The position numbers and the translations under genes are program-made. 64,000 bases of DNA from assembly GCA_963575745.1 (NCBI GenBank), contig CAUYUJ010015265.1, positions 61,001-125,000 on the forward strand, given 5' to 3'. Numbering within the stretch: the stretch's first letter is position 1; every line of letters begins with the position of its first letter. The notes under the pieces are model-generated. The model made no database searches and was not told the DNA's origin. It worked only from the letters and a program-made list of their open reading frames with translations. Shown piece by piece: positions 1 to 9,687 of the stretch. Source of the stretch: Prorocentrum cordatum. Lineage: Eukaryota > Sar > Dinophyceae > Prorocentrales > Prorocentraceae.

Positions 1-772
1 ACATGTGAAGGCAGAGGAGGAGGAGGAGAGTGAGATGAATGAGAGGATGAGCAAACGTATTGCCGCAAATTTTGAGAATGAAACGGAGTGGAGGTGTGAG
101 AATATTGAGCGTCTTGGGATGGAGATCTTGGGAGATAGTAAGACTGTTGTAAACTGGATGTGTGGTGAGTGGCAGATTCGCAACAAGCAGTATGTACGAC
201 TGGTGGGAACACTACAAAATACGGTATCGATGCTGTCTGGATGGGGACTGACCTCACCTGCATCGGGACAGAATCTGTATAAGCATTTCTTTCGTGAGGG
301 TAATGAGCGTGCGGATAAATTGTCGTGGGAGGCCAGAGGTGGCCAAACTATTACTCGCTGGTTTGCATATGATAAGTTCCTCAGTACTCGTAAGACTGCT
401 CTCCGTGGTGCATTCGATGGGGGTGTCAGTAATGAAGGATGTGGAGGTGGGTGGTGGCTTCAGATTGGCGTTGTAGGTAGGGGTTCCAGCGTGCAGGTTG
501 ATTTTCCCATCTCCTCCTCCTCCTCCTCCTCTTCCTCCTGCACCAGCTCGCACAGCTTCCATTGGCACGATGTGGCCGAGGAGGCGATGAGCTTGCCTCC
601 TGGTAGCACGGTAACCTGCTGTGAACTAGCTGCCTGCGCTGCCCTGACGAGAGCTGCTGCTAAGGTGGCGTGCGCTCTGCTACGACCTACCTAAGATGGT
701 GGGGGCTCAGTTGCACTGCTCCGCCGATTCGGATTCGGATTCTAGTGGCGGACCGCAAACCGCAAAAAAACA
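1..772 (+). mobile_element. LINE-A copy 1, 3' end
   Basis: This is the 3' end of a non-LTR retrotransposon whose upstream part lies outside the window. It holds the end of the coding region (to 694), about 75 bases of 3' untranslated sequence, and an A-rich end (GCAAACCGCAAAAAAAC) that joins directly onto the right half of an HP hairpin beginning near 773. The left half of that hairpin is therefore on the other side of the element, outside the window. The same end-to-hairpin junction recurs at 25124 and 32405, which shows that this is the true element end. Confidence 0.8.
2..694 (+). CDS. LINE-A polyprotein C-terminus, permuted RNase H-like domain
   Basis: The frame is open at the left edge. 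Two half-domains are visible. The first has GDS (Asp codon 134-136) followed after 60 residues by FREGNERADKL (Asp codon 314-316), which match the third and fourth acidic residues of RNase H. The second has FDGGVSNEGCGGGWWLQIG (Asp codon 416-418) followed by CELAACAAL (Glu codon 623-625), which match the first and second acidic residues. The normal N-terminal half thus comes last, as in the copies at 22.7 and 30.4 kb. A run of serines (TCC repeats, about 511-540) expands a loop between the last strand and the last helix. Expected role: removal of the RNA strand during reverse transcription. The domain call rests on motifs and spacing only. Confidence 0.7.
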   Translation, partial: HVKAEEEEESEMNERMSKRIAANFENETEWRCENIERLGMEILGDSKTVVNWMCGEWQIRNKQYVRLVGTLQNTVSMLSGWGLTSPASGQNLYKHFFREGNERADKLSWEARGGQTITRWFAYDKFLSTRKTALRGAFDGGVSNEGCGGGWWLQIGVVGRGSSVQVDFPISSSSSSSSSCTSSHSFHWHDVAEEAMSLPPGSTVTCCELAACAALTRAAAKVACALLRPT

Positions 773-2142
773 AAGGTTGACGGTTTACCGCCGGCGCCCA
801 GTTTCACAACTTTTGGTCGGTTGAAAATTTTGTTCTCGAAATTTGAACATTCGTTAGAGCTCTAGTATTTTTTCCCGTGATATTCGATCTTATTCCCGCT
901 CGCCATCTTGATCTCAGCTCGATCGGGTATCTTTTACTGCCAAAAAGCACACTGGCGGGATCGGCCGTTTCGAGTCATCTTGATACGCGTTGTCGGTATT
1001 TTGTACTTAACTCGAGCTGTAGGACAGGTACAGAGCTGATAAGCACAGCTATCGCACTCAGAATCATCAGGCGCTTTCGCCTGTTGAATCCATAGGTCTG
1101 AACTCGGTCTGCTAGCCGAGCTAGGTCCGCAAACCTATTCGTATTATTCGAGTCAACTTGATACACGTTGTCGGTATTCTCTACTTAACTCGAGCTGTAG
1201 GGCAGCTACAGTGCTGGTGAGCACGCCTGTCGCACACAGAATCATCAGGCGCGTTCGTCTGTTGAATCGATAGGTCTGAACTCGGTCTGCTAGCCGAGCT
1301 AGGTCCGCAAACCTATTCGTATTATTCGTGTGAACTTGATACGCGTTGTCGGGATTTTCTACGAACCTCGAACTGTAGGGCAGCTACAATGCTGGTAAGC
1401 ACACCTATCGCACTCAGAATAATCAGGCGCGTTTGCCTGTTGAATCAATAGGTCTGAACTCGGTCTGCTAGACGAGCTAGGTCCGCAAACCTTCGTATTA
1501 TTCGAGTCAACTTGATACGCGTGATGGGTATGTTGTACTTAATTCAGCTACAGCTGGTAAGCACACCTATCGCACTCAGAATCATCAGGCGCGTTCGCCT
1601 CTTGACTCCAGAGGTCTGAACTCGGTCTGCTAGCCGAGCTAGGTCCGCAAACCTATTCGTATATTCAATTCATCTTGACAAACGCTCTCGGTTTTCTGTA
1701 CTTAACTCGAGCTGGGCAAGGGCTACAGTGCTGCGGGTCCTAGAAATCGATTAGCACACATCAGGCGCGTTCGTTGGTCGATTCGAGAGCTCAGAACTTG
1801 GTCTGCTGCTCGAAACAGGTCTGCGAAACTATTATATTATTCGAGTCATCCTGAGAGATGCTGTCGGTTTTCTGCACTTAACTCGGGCTGTAGGGGGGCT
1901 GCAGGGCTGGCAATCACATGAGTCGATTCGCAGACATCAGACGCGTCCGCCTGTCGCATTGAGAGATCTGAACTCGGTCTGATCAGACGCGTCCGCTTGT
2001 CGCATTCAGAGGTCAAAACATATTCACTATGAGTCAGAATGTTGGTAGGTGCTCTTGGTTTTCTCAACTTAAGTCGAGCTTGGAAGCTCTACGAGTTCCC
2101 CGGCGGTAACCAAGGTTGACGGTTTACCGCAGGCGCCCAGTT
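773..2142 (+). repeat. Satellite higher-order unit 1, with terminal HP at 2085-2142
   Basis: The right arm of an HP hairpin (773-802) is followed by a head module (about 803-970, containing TTCCCGCTCGCCATCTTGAT). Monomers of about 176 bp start near 971, 1149, 1327, 1503, 1670 and 1842, with a short piece from 2031. Monomers share CTCGAGCTGTAGG, CAGCTACAG and CTGAACTCGGTCTGCTAGCC. CTGTAG/CTACAG and CTAGC/GCTAG form small inverted repeats inside each monomer. The unit ends in an intact HP. The plus-strand frames through it carry stops and have no coding logic, so I call it non-coding satellite. Confidence 0.85.
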
Positions 2143-2385
2143 TGGGTGGTTTTGCAATTTTTTGTAAGATATTTGACAATTCATTTTAAGAAAGCAGATT
2201 TTTTCGCACTGTTGGGGGTTTTGCGCGTCCGCAGTAAAATTTACCAGTCATAGAAGCAGTATTACTATCGAAACACTTGGAGAACCATCTTCATGTAAAA
2301 ACAAAACCACGATTTTTCGCGTTTTTTCTTTCTCGCCTCAGAAGCTTTCTACTTATGTGTTCCGACGATCGCTGTGCAGAAAAAG
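2143..2385 (+). repeat. M2 module, copy a
   Basis: This is a dispersed module recognised by a block containing GGTGGTTTTGCAA, AGATATTTGACAATTCATTTT and GCAGATTTTTTCGCA, then CACTTGGAGAACCATCTTCATG, ending just before GAGCTCTACGAGG of the next HP. It recurs at 7501, 26718 and 27056, and inverted at 8329. No coding frame is evident. Its constant position beside HP suggests that M2 plus HP is one mobile or amplifying unit (inference). Confidence 0.75.
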
Positions 2386-2442
2386 GAGCTCTACGAGGGT
2401 TCCCGGCGGTAACCAGGTTGGACGGTTTTACCGGGCGGTTCC
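2386..2442 (+). repeat. HP hairpin, variant with extra bases
   Basis: It reads GAGCTCTACGAGGG, then a left arm CCCGGCGGTAACC, loop AGGTTGGACGG and a right arm TTTTACCGGGCGG. Single inserted bases distinguish it from the array copies. It marks the left edge of the GC-rich island. Confidence 0.8.
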
Positions 2443-2735
2443 ATTTTAAGACGAGGGCAGGACACGCGAAACGCGGAGAAGTGCGCTCTTTGCGCGACGA
2501 GACGGCGCCGCCGCGCGAGTGTCTTGCGCTTGGGTTTATTTCGGGTTTTTGGACAACAACAGGTGCGTAAACTGCGCACGTAAGCGCGCCCGGGAAGGAC
2601 AAGATCCTGAGCGCGCGCGGTCCCGGGGGAGGAACCGGCTCTAGGGGGCGAGACCTGGGCGCGCGCGTTCGCGGCCCTGAGCAGGGCGTTAAAAGGCTCC
2701 GAGAGAGGGGAAGGAAGGAAGGAAGGAGCACACGG

Positions 2736-4829
2736 ATGGAGGGGCAGGAGAAGAGAAAAGCGGGAGAGAGAGAGGAAGAGAGCACGGGCAGGGGGGCGGG
2801 CGAGAAGACGGCGGCGGCGACGACGACGACGACGAACCGCCCGCGCCGCCGGCTCGCCAGCCCTGCGCCCCGCCCCGCGCGGCCGCCCCCGGGACCCCCG
2901 CGCGCGCGCGCGGGGGCGGGGGCGCGCCGGGCGGGCGGGCGCGGGCGCTTGGGCGGCCGCGGCGCGCAGACACACGCGCGCCACACACACGCACAGACAC
3001 ACACACACACACACGCGCACGCACGCGCACACACCGGATTGGACGGTCGCCCCCAAGGCGGCCGTCCTTTCCCCCCGGGGACGGCGGTCCTTCCCAATCC
3101 CATGGGAGACCGTCGTCCTCAGCCCTGCCATCCCCTTGGCAGGGTGGCGCTAGGCGCAGGCTCTAGGAGCGCACTTCCCTCCCCGACGGCTGGGTTTTCC
3201 CCCAGCCGGCCCGGGGGTGTGACAGGGAATGAGGTAGTACTTGGTGAACTGCCGGTGAGACTGGGTATCCCCCAGTCTCATTTCAGCCTGGGCGCTAAGC
3301 GCAATTCGAGCCTCCGGGCAGGTAATGTGGGTTTGGGGTTGGGGGCGGCGGGGCCGGGGCCGGGGCCGGGGACCCAGGGGTCGGGCCCGGGGGGCCAGGG
3401 GCCGGGGCCAGGGGCAGGGGCGGGGCCCAGGACGCAGGGGGGTGCGCGCTGGAAGGGGGAAACGCTCGCGAATTTTTCGCGGGCGTTTTCCTGTCCAGCG
3501 CGTGATTCCGAGGGCGGCGTTGATTTCTTTGGAAATCCACGCTGGGAGGGGGAAACGCTCGCGATTTTTTCGCGGGCGTTTTCTTGCCCGGCGCGCGGTT
3601 TTCCGAGTGGCACGGAGGTTTCTGGAAACGGGCGCTCGGATGGGGAAACGCTCGTGAAATTTTCGCGGGCATTTTCCCGTCGGGCGCCCGTTTCCCGGAT
3701 TGGCGCGCCTTTTTCTGGAAAACCGGGTTGTGAGGGGGAAACTGACGCGGATTTTCCGTGCGGGTTTCCCGCTCCGGCGTTTTTATTGGACGATTCGGCC
3801 GACGGCGGTGGCGGCGGCGGCACCATCGGGCCCGGAGGCGTCAAAAATCGTCCCCGGGGCGTCAAAAATCGTTCCGCAGGCGTGCGAAAACGGCCCGCGG
3901 ACGACGGCGAGGAGGGAGAGGAGGAGGACGACGTGGAGAAAATGGGCGACAGAGGCGTCCAAAACGCCTCCCCGGAGGCGTGCAAATGGTTCCGCGGAGG
4001 CGTCGAAAACCGGTTGGGGGGAGATGATTTCTACGAGCGTGTTCTCGCCGGGGAAATTTCCGCGTTCGCTGCTAGCGACGACGAAGGCGACGACGACGTC
4101 TGCCGCTTCCCTGTCCGGGTTTCCGCTATAGCCATGGCTTTGGCCGAGATGGAGGAGGAGGAGGAGGAGGAGGAGGAGGAGGAGGAGAAGGAGGAGGAGG
4201 AGGAGGAGGAGGAGGAGGACGAGGGGGAGGGGGAGGGGGAGGGAGAGGAGGAGGAGGACGAGGAGGAGGAGGAGAAGAAGGCGGAGGAGGAGGAGGAGGA
4301 GGAGGAGGAGGAGGAGAGGGAGGAGGAGGAGGAGGAGGACGAGGGCGCCGACGACGACGACGACGACGACAACGACGGCGACGACCGGGACCGGGACCGG
4401 GACCGGGACCGGGACCGGGACCGGGACCGGGACGCGGTCGGAGACGGGACCTCGGCGGGGAGCGGTCCCGGTTCTCGGAGGCGGTGCGCGGAGCTCCCGG
4501 CGCCGGCCCGGGAGTCGCGCGCATGGGATGACCGGGTGGAGGAGTGTTTGCACGCAGAGCGCGACGTGATCCACGAGGAGGTCGTCGATGATTCCGCGTT
4601 GGAGGCGGCGGAGCGCGAGCAGAAATCGCTCTGGAAAGCGTGCCGCGCGTCGTGCCGGCGGGTTCGGTGTGCGCGGCGGGAGGCGGAGTGGGCGCGGCGG
4701 ACGGAGGCGGCGGCCGAGCGGTGCTGTGGAGGGCTACAGTGTTGCGGGTCACAGGAATCGATTCGCACACATCAGGCGCGTCCGTCGGTCGATCCCAGAG
4801 CTCGGAACTCGGTCTGCTGCTCGAACTAG
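2736..4829 (+). CDS. Putative low-complexity protein, 697 codons (doubtful)
   Basis: A single frame runs from ATG 2736 through the whole GC-rich island and stops inside the satellite at 4829. In order it would encode an Arg/Pro/Ala-rich start with a His-Thr run (CA repeat), four 31-residue repeats with core GETLAxFSRAFS (about residues 240-350), VKNR-type 8-residue repeats, an acidic Glu tract, an Arg-Asp dipeptide run, and a charged helical tail (about residues 605-665, including HAERDVIHEEVVDDSALEA). All internal repeats have periods divisible by three, which keeps the frame open. The last 34 or so codons are satellite, so the natural C-terminus is lost or the frame is spurious. Antisense frames of 235-270 codons overlap. 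No family is recognised. Confidence 0.25.
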   Translation: MEGQEKRKAGEREEESTGRGAGEKTAAATTTTTNRPRRRLASPAPRPARPPPGPPRARAGAGARRAGGRGRLGGRGAQTHARHTHAQTHTHTHAHARAHTGLDGRPQGGRPFPPGTAVLPNPMGDRRPQPCHPLGRVALGAGSRSALPSPTAGFSPSRPGGVTGNEVVLGELPVRLGIPQSHFSLGAKRNSSLRAGNVGLGLGAAGPGPGPGTQGSGPGGQGPGPGAGAGPRTQGGARWKGETLANFSRAFSCPARDSEGGVDFFGNPRWEGETLAIFSRAFSCPARGFPSGTEVSGNGRSDGETLVKFSRAFSRRAPVSRIGAPFSGKPGCEGETDADFPCGFPAPAFLLDDSADGGGGGGTIGPGGVKNRPRGVKNRSAGVRKRPADDGEEGEEEDDVEKMGDRGVQNASPEACKWFRGGVENRLGGDDFYERVLAGEISAFAASDDEGDDDVCRFPVRVSAIAMALAEMEEEEEEEEEEEEKEEEEEEEEEDEGEGEGEGEEEEDEEEEEKKAEEEEEEEEEEEREEEEEEDEGADDDDDDDNDGDDRDRDRDRDRDRDRDRDAVGDGTSAGSGPGSRRRCAELPAPARESRAWDDRVEECLHAERDVIHEEVVDDSALEAAEREQKSLWKACRASCRRVRCARREAEWARRTEAAAERCCGGLQCCGSQESIRTHQARPSVDPRARNSVCCSN
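2967..3033. repeat. CA/CG dinucleotide microsatellite
   Basis: An ACAC-rich tract with interspersed CGCG, giving alternating purine-pyrimidine sequence throughout. Such sequence can adopt left-handed helix form, though nothing here shows that it does. Confidence 0.9.
3451..3790. repeat. 93-bp tandem repeat, four units, each with a palindrome
   Basis: The shared core GGAAACGCTCGCG or its variant starts at 3458, 3551, 3644 and 3737, exactly 93 bp apart each time, although the units have diverged clearly. In units 1 and 2 the core is an imperfect palindrome: GGGAAACGCTCGCGAA faces TTCGCGGGCGTTTTCC. The fourth unit is the most diverged. The exact 93-bp spacing equals 31 codons. Confidence 0.85.
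4148..4345. repeat. GGA/GAG trinucleotide tract
   Basis: A nearly pure purine strand of GAG repeats with scattered GAC, GGG and AAG variants. It encodes a Glu-rich run in the long plus frame. Confidence 0.9.
4381..4434. repeat. GACCGG hexamer array
   Basis: About eight and a half near-perfect copies of GACCGG, preceded by a short GAC run (about 4350-4380). In the plus frame it encodes alternating Arg-Asp. Confidence 0.9.
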
Positions 4830-5170
4830 GTCCGCGAAAGTATTGCATTATTCGAGTCATCCTGAGAGATGCTGTCGGTTTTCTGGACTTAACTCGGGCT
4901 GTAGGGGGGCTGCAGGGCTGGTAATCAGAGGAGTCGATTCGCAGACACCAGACGCGTCCGCCTGTCGCATTCAGAGGTCTGAACTCGGTTTGATACTCGA
5001 ACTGGGTTGCGAAACTGTTTTTTTCGTTAGAGTCATCTTGAAAGGTCCGAAATCGCTTGGGCTGAAAAAGTACTCGTTCTCTGGAGTTTTCTCTACGCTA
5101 TATACTGGCAGGAAGCTCTACGAGTCCCCCGGCGGTAACAAAGGTTGACGGTTTACCGCCGGCGCCCAGT
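4727..5170 (+). repeat. Satellite unit 2 (left-truncated), HP at 5113-5170
   Basis: It resumes inside a monomer at GGGCTACAGTGTTGCGG, followed by monomer starts near 4849 and 5027. Then comes the tail block GAAATCGCTTGGGCTGAAAA, TATACTGGCAGGAAGCTC and an intact HP. The missing head and first monomers were presumably displaced by the GC-rich island. Confidence 0.85.
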
Positions 5171-6538
5171 TATTGCTGGAAGCAAAGAGTAATTCCGGCG
5201 CGCTGGAGAGCTAGTTGGCTCGAAAAAAAAGAACTGAACTTTTCACAGCTTTTGGTCGGTTGAAAATAACTCTTCCCTTAGCAAGTTATTGCTGGAAGCT
5301 TGAGAGTAATTCCGGAGCGCTGGAGAGCTAGTTGGCAAGAAAAATCTCGACGGACCTTATGCTTCTTTTTGGTCGGTTGAAAATTTTGTTCTCGAAATCT
5401 GACCATTCGTTAGAGCTCTAGTATTTTTTCCTGTGATATTCGATCTTATTCCCGCTCGCCATCTTGATCTCAGCTCGATCGGGTACATTTTACTGCGAAA
5501 AAGCGTCCCGGCGGGAACGGCCGTTTCGAGTCATCTTGATACGCGTTGTCGGTATTTTGTTCCTAACTCGAGCTGTAGGGCAGCTACAGAGCTGGTGAGC
5601 ACACCTATCGCGTTCAGAATTATCAGGCGCGTTCGCCCGTTGAATCCAGAGGTCTGAACTCGGTCTGCTAGCCGAGCTAGGTCCGCAAACCTATTCGTAT
5701 TATTCGAGTCGTATTGACAGACGCTCTCGGTTTTCTGTACTTAACTCGAGCTGTACGGCAGCTACAGAGCTGTTAAGCACACCTATCGCATTCAGAATTA
5801 TGAGGCGCGTTCGCCTGTTGAATCGAGAGGTCTGAACTCGGTTTGCTAGCCGAGCTAGGTCCGCAAACCTATTCGTATCATTCGAGTCGTCTTGACAGAC
5901 GCTCTCGATTTTCTGTACTTAACTCGAGCTGTAGGGCAGCTACAGGGCTCAATGTCGCAGACATCGATGGGGAACCATCAGTCGCGTTTGTCTATTGACC
6001 GAGAGCTCTGAACTCGGCCTGCTGCCCGAGCTAGGTGCGAAACTATTCGTATTGTCCGAATCATCTTGAGAAGTGCTCTCAATTTTCTGCACTCAACTCG
6101 TGCTGGGGGATGGCTACAGTGCTGCGGGTCACAGATATCGATTTGCACACATCAGGCGCGTCTGTTGGTCGATTCCAGAGGTCGGAACTCGGTCTGCTGC
6201 TCGAACTAGATCCGCGAAACTATTCTAAAATTCGAGTCGATACTGTCGGTTTTCTGCACTTCACTCGGGCTCTAGGGGAGCTGCAGGGCTGGGAATGTGG
6301 ATTCACAGACATCAGACGCTCCCGCCTGTCGCATTCAGAGGTCTGAACTCGGTTCGACATTCGAACTGGGTTGCGAAACTGTTTGTTTTTTGGTTAGAGT
6401 CATCTTGAGAGGTCTGAAATCGCTTGGGCTGAAAAACTAGTCGTTCTTTGGAGTTTCTATTCACACTATATACTGTGAGGAAGCTCTACGAGTCCCCGGC
6501 GGTAAGAAAGGTTGACGGTTTACCGCCGGCACCCAGTT
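5171..6538 (+). repeat. Satellite unit 3, HP at 6481-6538
   Basis: The head (5171-5526) contains two nested copies of the TTATTGCTGGAAGC and GCGCTGGAGAGCTAGTTGGC block. Six monomers start near 5527, 5705, 5884, 6056, 6231 and 6396. The HP right arm ends CCGCCGGCACCCAG, one base different from most copies. Confidence 0.85.
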
Positions 6539-7500
6539 TTGTTCTTCAAATTTGTCAATTCGTTTGAGCTCTAGTATTTTTTCCCGTCATATTTGATCTT
6601 ATTTCCGCTCGCCATCTTGATCTCAGCTCGATCGGGTGAATATTACTATCGAAAAGCACACTGGCGGGATCGGCCGTTTCGAGTCATCTTGATACGTGCT
6701 GACGGTTTTTTGAACATAACTCGAGCTTTTAGGGCAGCTACAGAGCTGGTAAGCACAGCTAATCGATCCAGAATGCTTAGGCGCCTTGGCCTCTTGAACC
6801 CAGAGGTCTGAACTCGGTTTGGTAGCCGATGTAGGTCCGCCAACCTATTCGTATTAGGCGAGTCATTGTAGCCGACGCTCTCGGTTTTCTGTACTTTTCT
6901 CGAGCTGTAGGGCAGCTACAGAGCTGATAGTCACAGACATCGATTGGGAATCTTTGGGCGCGTTCGTCTCTTGAATCGAGAGCTCTGAACTCGGCCTGCT
7001 GCCCGCGCTAGGTCGGCGAAACTATTCGTATTGTTCGGGTCATCTTGAGGAGTGCTCTCGGTTTTCTGTACTTAACTCGTGCTTGGGGAGAGCTAGAGTG
7101 CTGGTGACATAAATCGATTCAGAGACATCAGCAATGTGCGTCTGTCGAATTCAGAGCTCGGCACTCGGTCTGCTGTTCGAACCAGGTTCGCGAAACTATT
7201 GTATTATTCGAGTCATACTGTCGGTTTTCTCCCTTAACTCGGGCTGTAGGGGAGCTGCAGGGCCAGTCAGAGGAGTCGATTCGCGGACATTTGACGCGTC
7301 CGCCGGTCTGAACTCGGTTTTCATACTCGAGCTGGGTTGGCAAACTGTTGTTTTTTGGCAGTCATCTTGAGAGGTCTGAAATCGCTTGAGCTCAGAAACT
7401 AGTCGTTCTCTAGATTTTCCTTCCATACTTTATACTGTCAGGAAGCTCTACGAGTTCCCCGGCGGTAACCAAGGTTGACGGTTTACCGCCGGCGCCCAGT
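6539..7500 (+). repeat. Satellite unit 4, HP at 7443-7500
   Basis: A short head is followed by five monomers near 6679, 6868, 7037, 7210 and 7360. The last two are shortened. The HP is intact and is followed immediately by an M2 module rather than a satellite head. Confidence 0.85.
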
Positions 7501-7839
7501 TGGTCGACCCGGCCAGAAAGGACAAAGTGATAACTTTTCGGTGGTTTTGCAATTTTTTAAAAGATATTTGACAATGTATTTTGAGAAAGCAGATTTTTCG
7601 CACCTGTAAACGACTATGAGGGCTTCTCTGTCTAAGTGTGAGCTCTGTAGGCGCAGTTTCACTATAAAAACACTTGGCGGAACCATCTTCATGTCGACAC
7701 GAAAAAATTAATTTTTCTTTTTTTTCGAGAAATGCTTTCAGAAGCTCTCTCTTTCGACTCCTAGCACTCTTACGCGTGCTAGGAGCTCTACGAGGTTCCC
7801 GGCGGTGACCAGGTTGACGGTTCACCGCCGACGCCAGTT
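7501..7839 (+). repeat. M2 module, copy b, with HP at 7783-7839
   Basis: M2 begins TTGGTCGACCCGGCCAGAAA and runs through AGATATTTGACAATG and CACTTGGCGGAACCATCTTC to CTTACGCGTGCTAGGAGCTC. Its HP is the TGACC/TTCACC sequence variant (loop CAGGTTGACGG), which differs from array copies and is shared with the M2-linked copies at 27.0 and 27.3 kb. HP variants therefore track the module they travel with. Confidence 0.8.
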
Positions 7840-8277
7840 AGAAGCCGGACGGTGGTGGTGGACCGAAACTGGTGGGTTTCTGCCAGCGCTTCCACAGCGC
7901 TGGTGGTGAGCTTCCCAGAGCTCTCCAGGAAAGATTTCCCGTCCCCAAAGGGTCTCTTCGCACTCCGAGTTTTGGACGCTACCAAGTTGCCAGGAAGCTC
8001 TACGACTCCCCCGGCGGTAAGGAAGATTGACGGTTTACCGCGGGCGCCCAGTAACTCGTAGAGCTTCCCATAGCAAGTTAATGCTGGAAGCTTGAGAGGA
8101 ACTCGTAGAGCTTCCCTTAGCAAGTAATTTCTGGAAGCTTAAGAGTAATTCCGGGGCGCTGGAGAGCTAGTTGGCAAGAAAAATCTCGACGGAGCTTTTG
8201 CTGATTTTTGTTCGGTTGAAAATTTTGTTCTCGAAATTCAAGAATTCGTTTGAGCTCTAGTTCTTCCCATGACTGCA
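7840..8277 (+). repeat. Rearranged junction: HP at 7993-8052 and two head fragments
   Basis: A non-satellite segment (7840-7990, containing TTTCTGCCAGCGCTTCC) leads into an HP. Two successive fragments then follow that start with CTCGTAGAGCTTCCC, which is the reverse complement of the sequence that precedes each HP, so each HP here is bracketed by an outer inverted repeat. A head-type block follows (TTGTTCTCGAAATTCAA), cut off at about 8265. Confidence 0.7.
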
Positions 8278-8650
8278 ACCGGCGGTAAACCGTCAACCTG
8301 GTCACCGCCGGGAACCCCGTAGAGCTCTTTTCTTGCACGGCGATCGTCGGAACACATAGAGTAAGATTCTGGAGCGAGAAACAAAAAAACTCGAAAAATC
8401 ACGTTTTTCTGTTTTTGTTCAACGTCGGTTCCGCCAAGTGATTTGATAGTAATCCTGCACCTATAGACCTGAAAATTTTACTGGCAGACGCGAAATAACC
8501 CACTACAGGTGCGAAAAATCTGCTTTCTCAAAATGAATTGTCAAATATCTTTCAAATATTCGCAAAACCACCCAAAAGTCATCACTTTGTCCTTTCTGGC
8601 CGGGTCGACCGACTAGCTCCACCCTGCGCCGGAATTCCTCTAGCTCTTCG
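8278..8650 (-). repeat. Inverted HP plus M2 module
   Basis: HP is in reverse orientation at 8278-8328 (AACCGGCGGTAAACCGTCAA then CCGCCGGGAACCCCGTAGAG). It is followed by a reverse M2 (8329-8615, ending CACTTTGTCCTTTCTGGCCG) and CTAGCTCCACCCTGCGCCGG. This is the only inverted M2 in the window and shows an inversion or an opposite-strand insertion inside the array. Confidence 0.8.
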
Positions 8651-9687
8651 ATGCCGAAGAGCTCTACGAGGTTTATTTGATCTTATTCCCGCTCGCCATC
8701 TTGATCTCAGCTCGATCGGGTACCTTTTACTGCCAAAAAGCGTCGCGGCGGGATCGGCTGTTTCGAGTCATCTTGTCACGCGGTGACGGTTTTCTCAAGA
8801 TAACTCGAGCTTCAGGACAGCTACAGAGCTGGTAAGCACAGGTAATCGATTCAGAATAATCAGGCGTGTTCGTCTGTTGAATCCAGAGGTCTGAACTCGG
8901 TCTGCTAGCCGAGCTACGTCCGCAGACCTATTCTTATTATTCGAGTCATCTTGTCAGACGCTCTCGGTTTTCTGTATTGAACTCGAGCTACAGGTCAGCT
9001 ACAGAGCTGATGCGTACAGAATCTGATACATAATCATCAGTGGCCGTTGTCTGTTGGATCTAGAGCTCGAAACTATTCGTATTGTTCGAGTCGCCTTCAG
9101 AGATGCTGTCGGTTCTCTGCACTTAACTCGGGCTGTAGGGGGGCTGCATGGCTGGTAATTAATGGAATCGATTCGGAGACATCAGGCGCGTCCGTTTTTC
9201 GAATCCAGAGCTCCGAATTTTGTCTGCTGCCCGAACTAGGTCCGCAAAACTATTCGTATAGTTCGAGTCATCCTGAGAGATGCTGTCGGTTCCCTGCACT
9301 TAACTCGGGCTGTAGGGGGGCTGCAGGGCTGGTAATCACAGGAATCGTTTCAGAGACATCAGACGCGATCGCCTGTCGCATGCAGAGGTCTGAACTCGGT
9401 CTGATACTCGAGCTAGGTTTGCCAAACTATTCGTATTGTTCGAGTCATCTTGAGAGGTGCTGTCGACTTACACGCGTAACTCGGGCTGTAGGAGAGCCAC
9501 AGAGCACGTACAGAAGACAATCCAGAAGCATCGGGGGCGTTCGGCTGTTGCATCCGAGAGGTTTGAGATTGCTTGGGCTGAACAACTATTTTTTTCTGTG
9601 CAATTCTTTCCGACATTATGTGTTGTCAGGAAGCTCTACGAGTCCCCGGCGGTAACAAAGGTTGACGGTTCACCGCCGGCGCCCAGC
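8651..9687 (+). repeat. Satellite unit 5, HP at 9631-9687
   Basis: The head is truncated and starts at TTTATTTGATCTTATTCCCG directly after GAGCTCTACGAGG. Five monomers start near 8766, 8942, 9088, 9266 and 9441. The fifth carries the type-5 signature GCACGTAACTCGGGC in a slightly changed form, then the tail and HP (TTCACC variant). Confidence 0.85.

Larger units (their letters stand above)
2443..4726. other. GC-rich island interrupting the satellite array
   Basis: The base composition changes abruptly to very high GC at about 2450 and returns to satellite at about 4727, in the middle of a monomer. The island contains microsatellites, a 93-bp tandem repeat, 24-bp GGCGTCAAAAATCG repeats (about 3836-3900, 3956-4010), a purine GGA tract and a GACCGG hexamer array. 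Long frames are open on both strands, as expected for high GC and 3n repeats. It may be captured gene material inserted into the array. Confidence 0.7.

Noticed and set aside
2085-2142. HP considered as a transcription terminator
   Set aside because: The stem-loop lacks a following T-run and rho-independent terminators do not apply to a dinoflagellate nucleus; the target-site role is better supported.
9047-9655. Plus-strand frame of 202 codons and many similar frames of 60-140 codons across the satellite (peptides such as RCCRFSALNSGCRGAAG)
   Set aside because: The same peptide recurs because the DNA is a 174-178-bp satellite. Spacings are not multiples of three, frames break at each monomer boundary, and starts are arbitrary.
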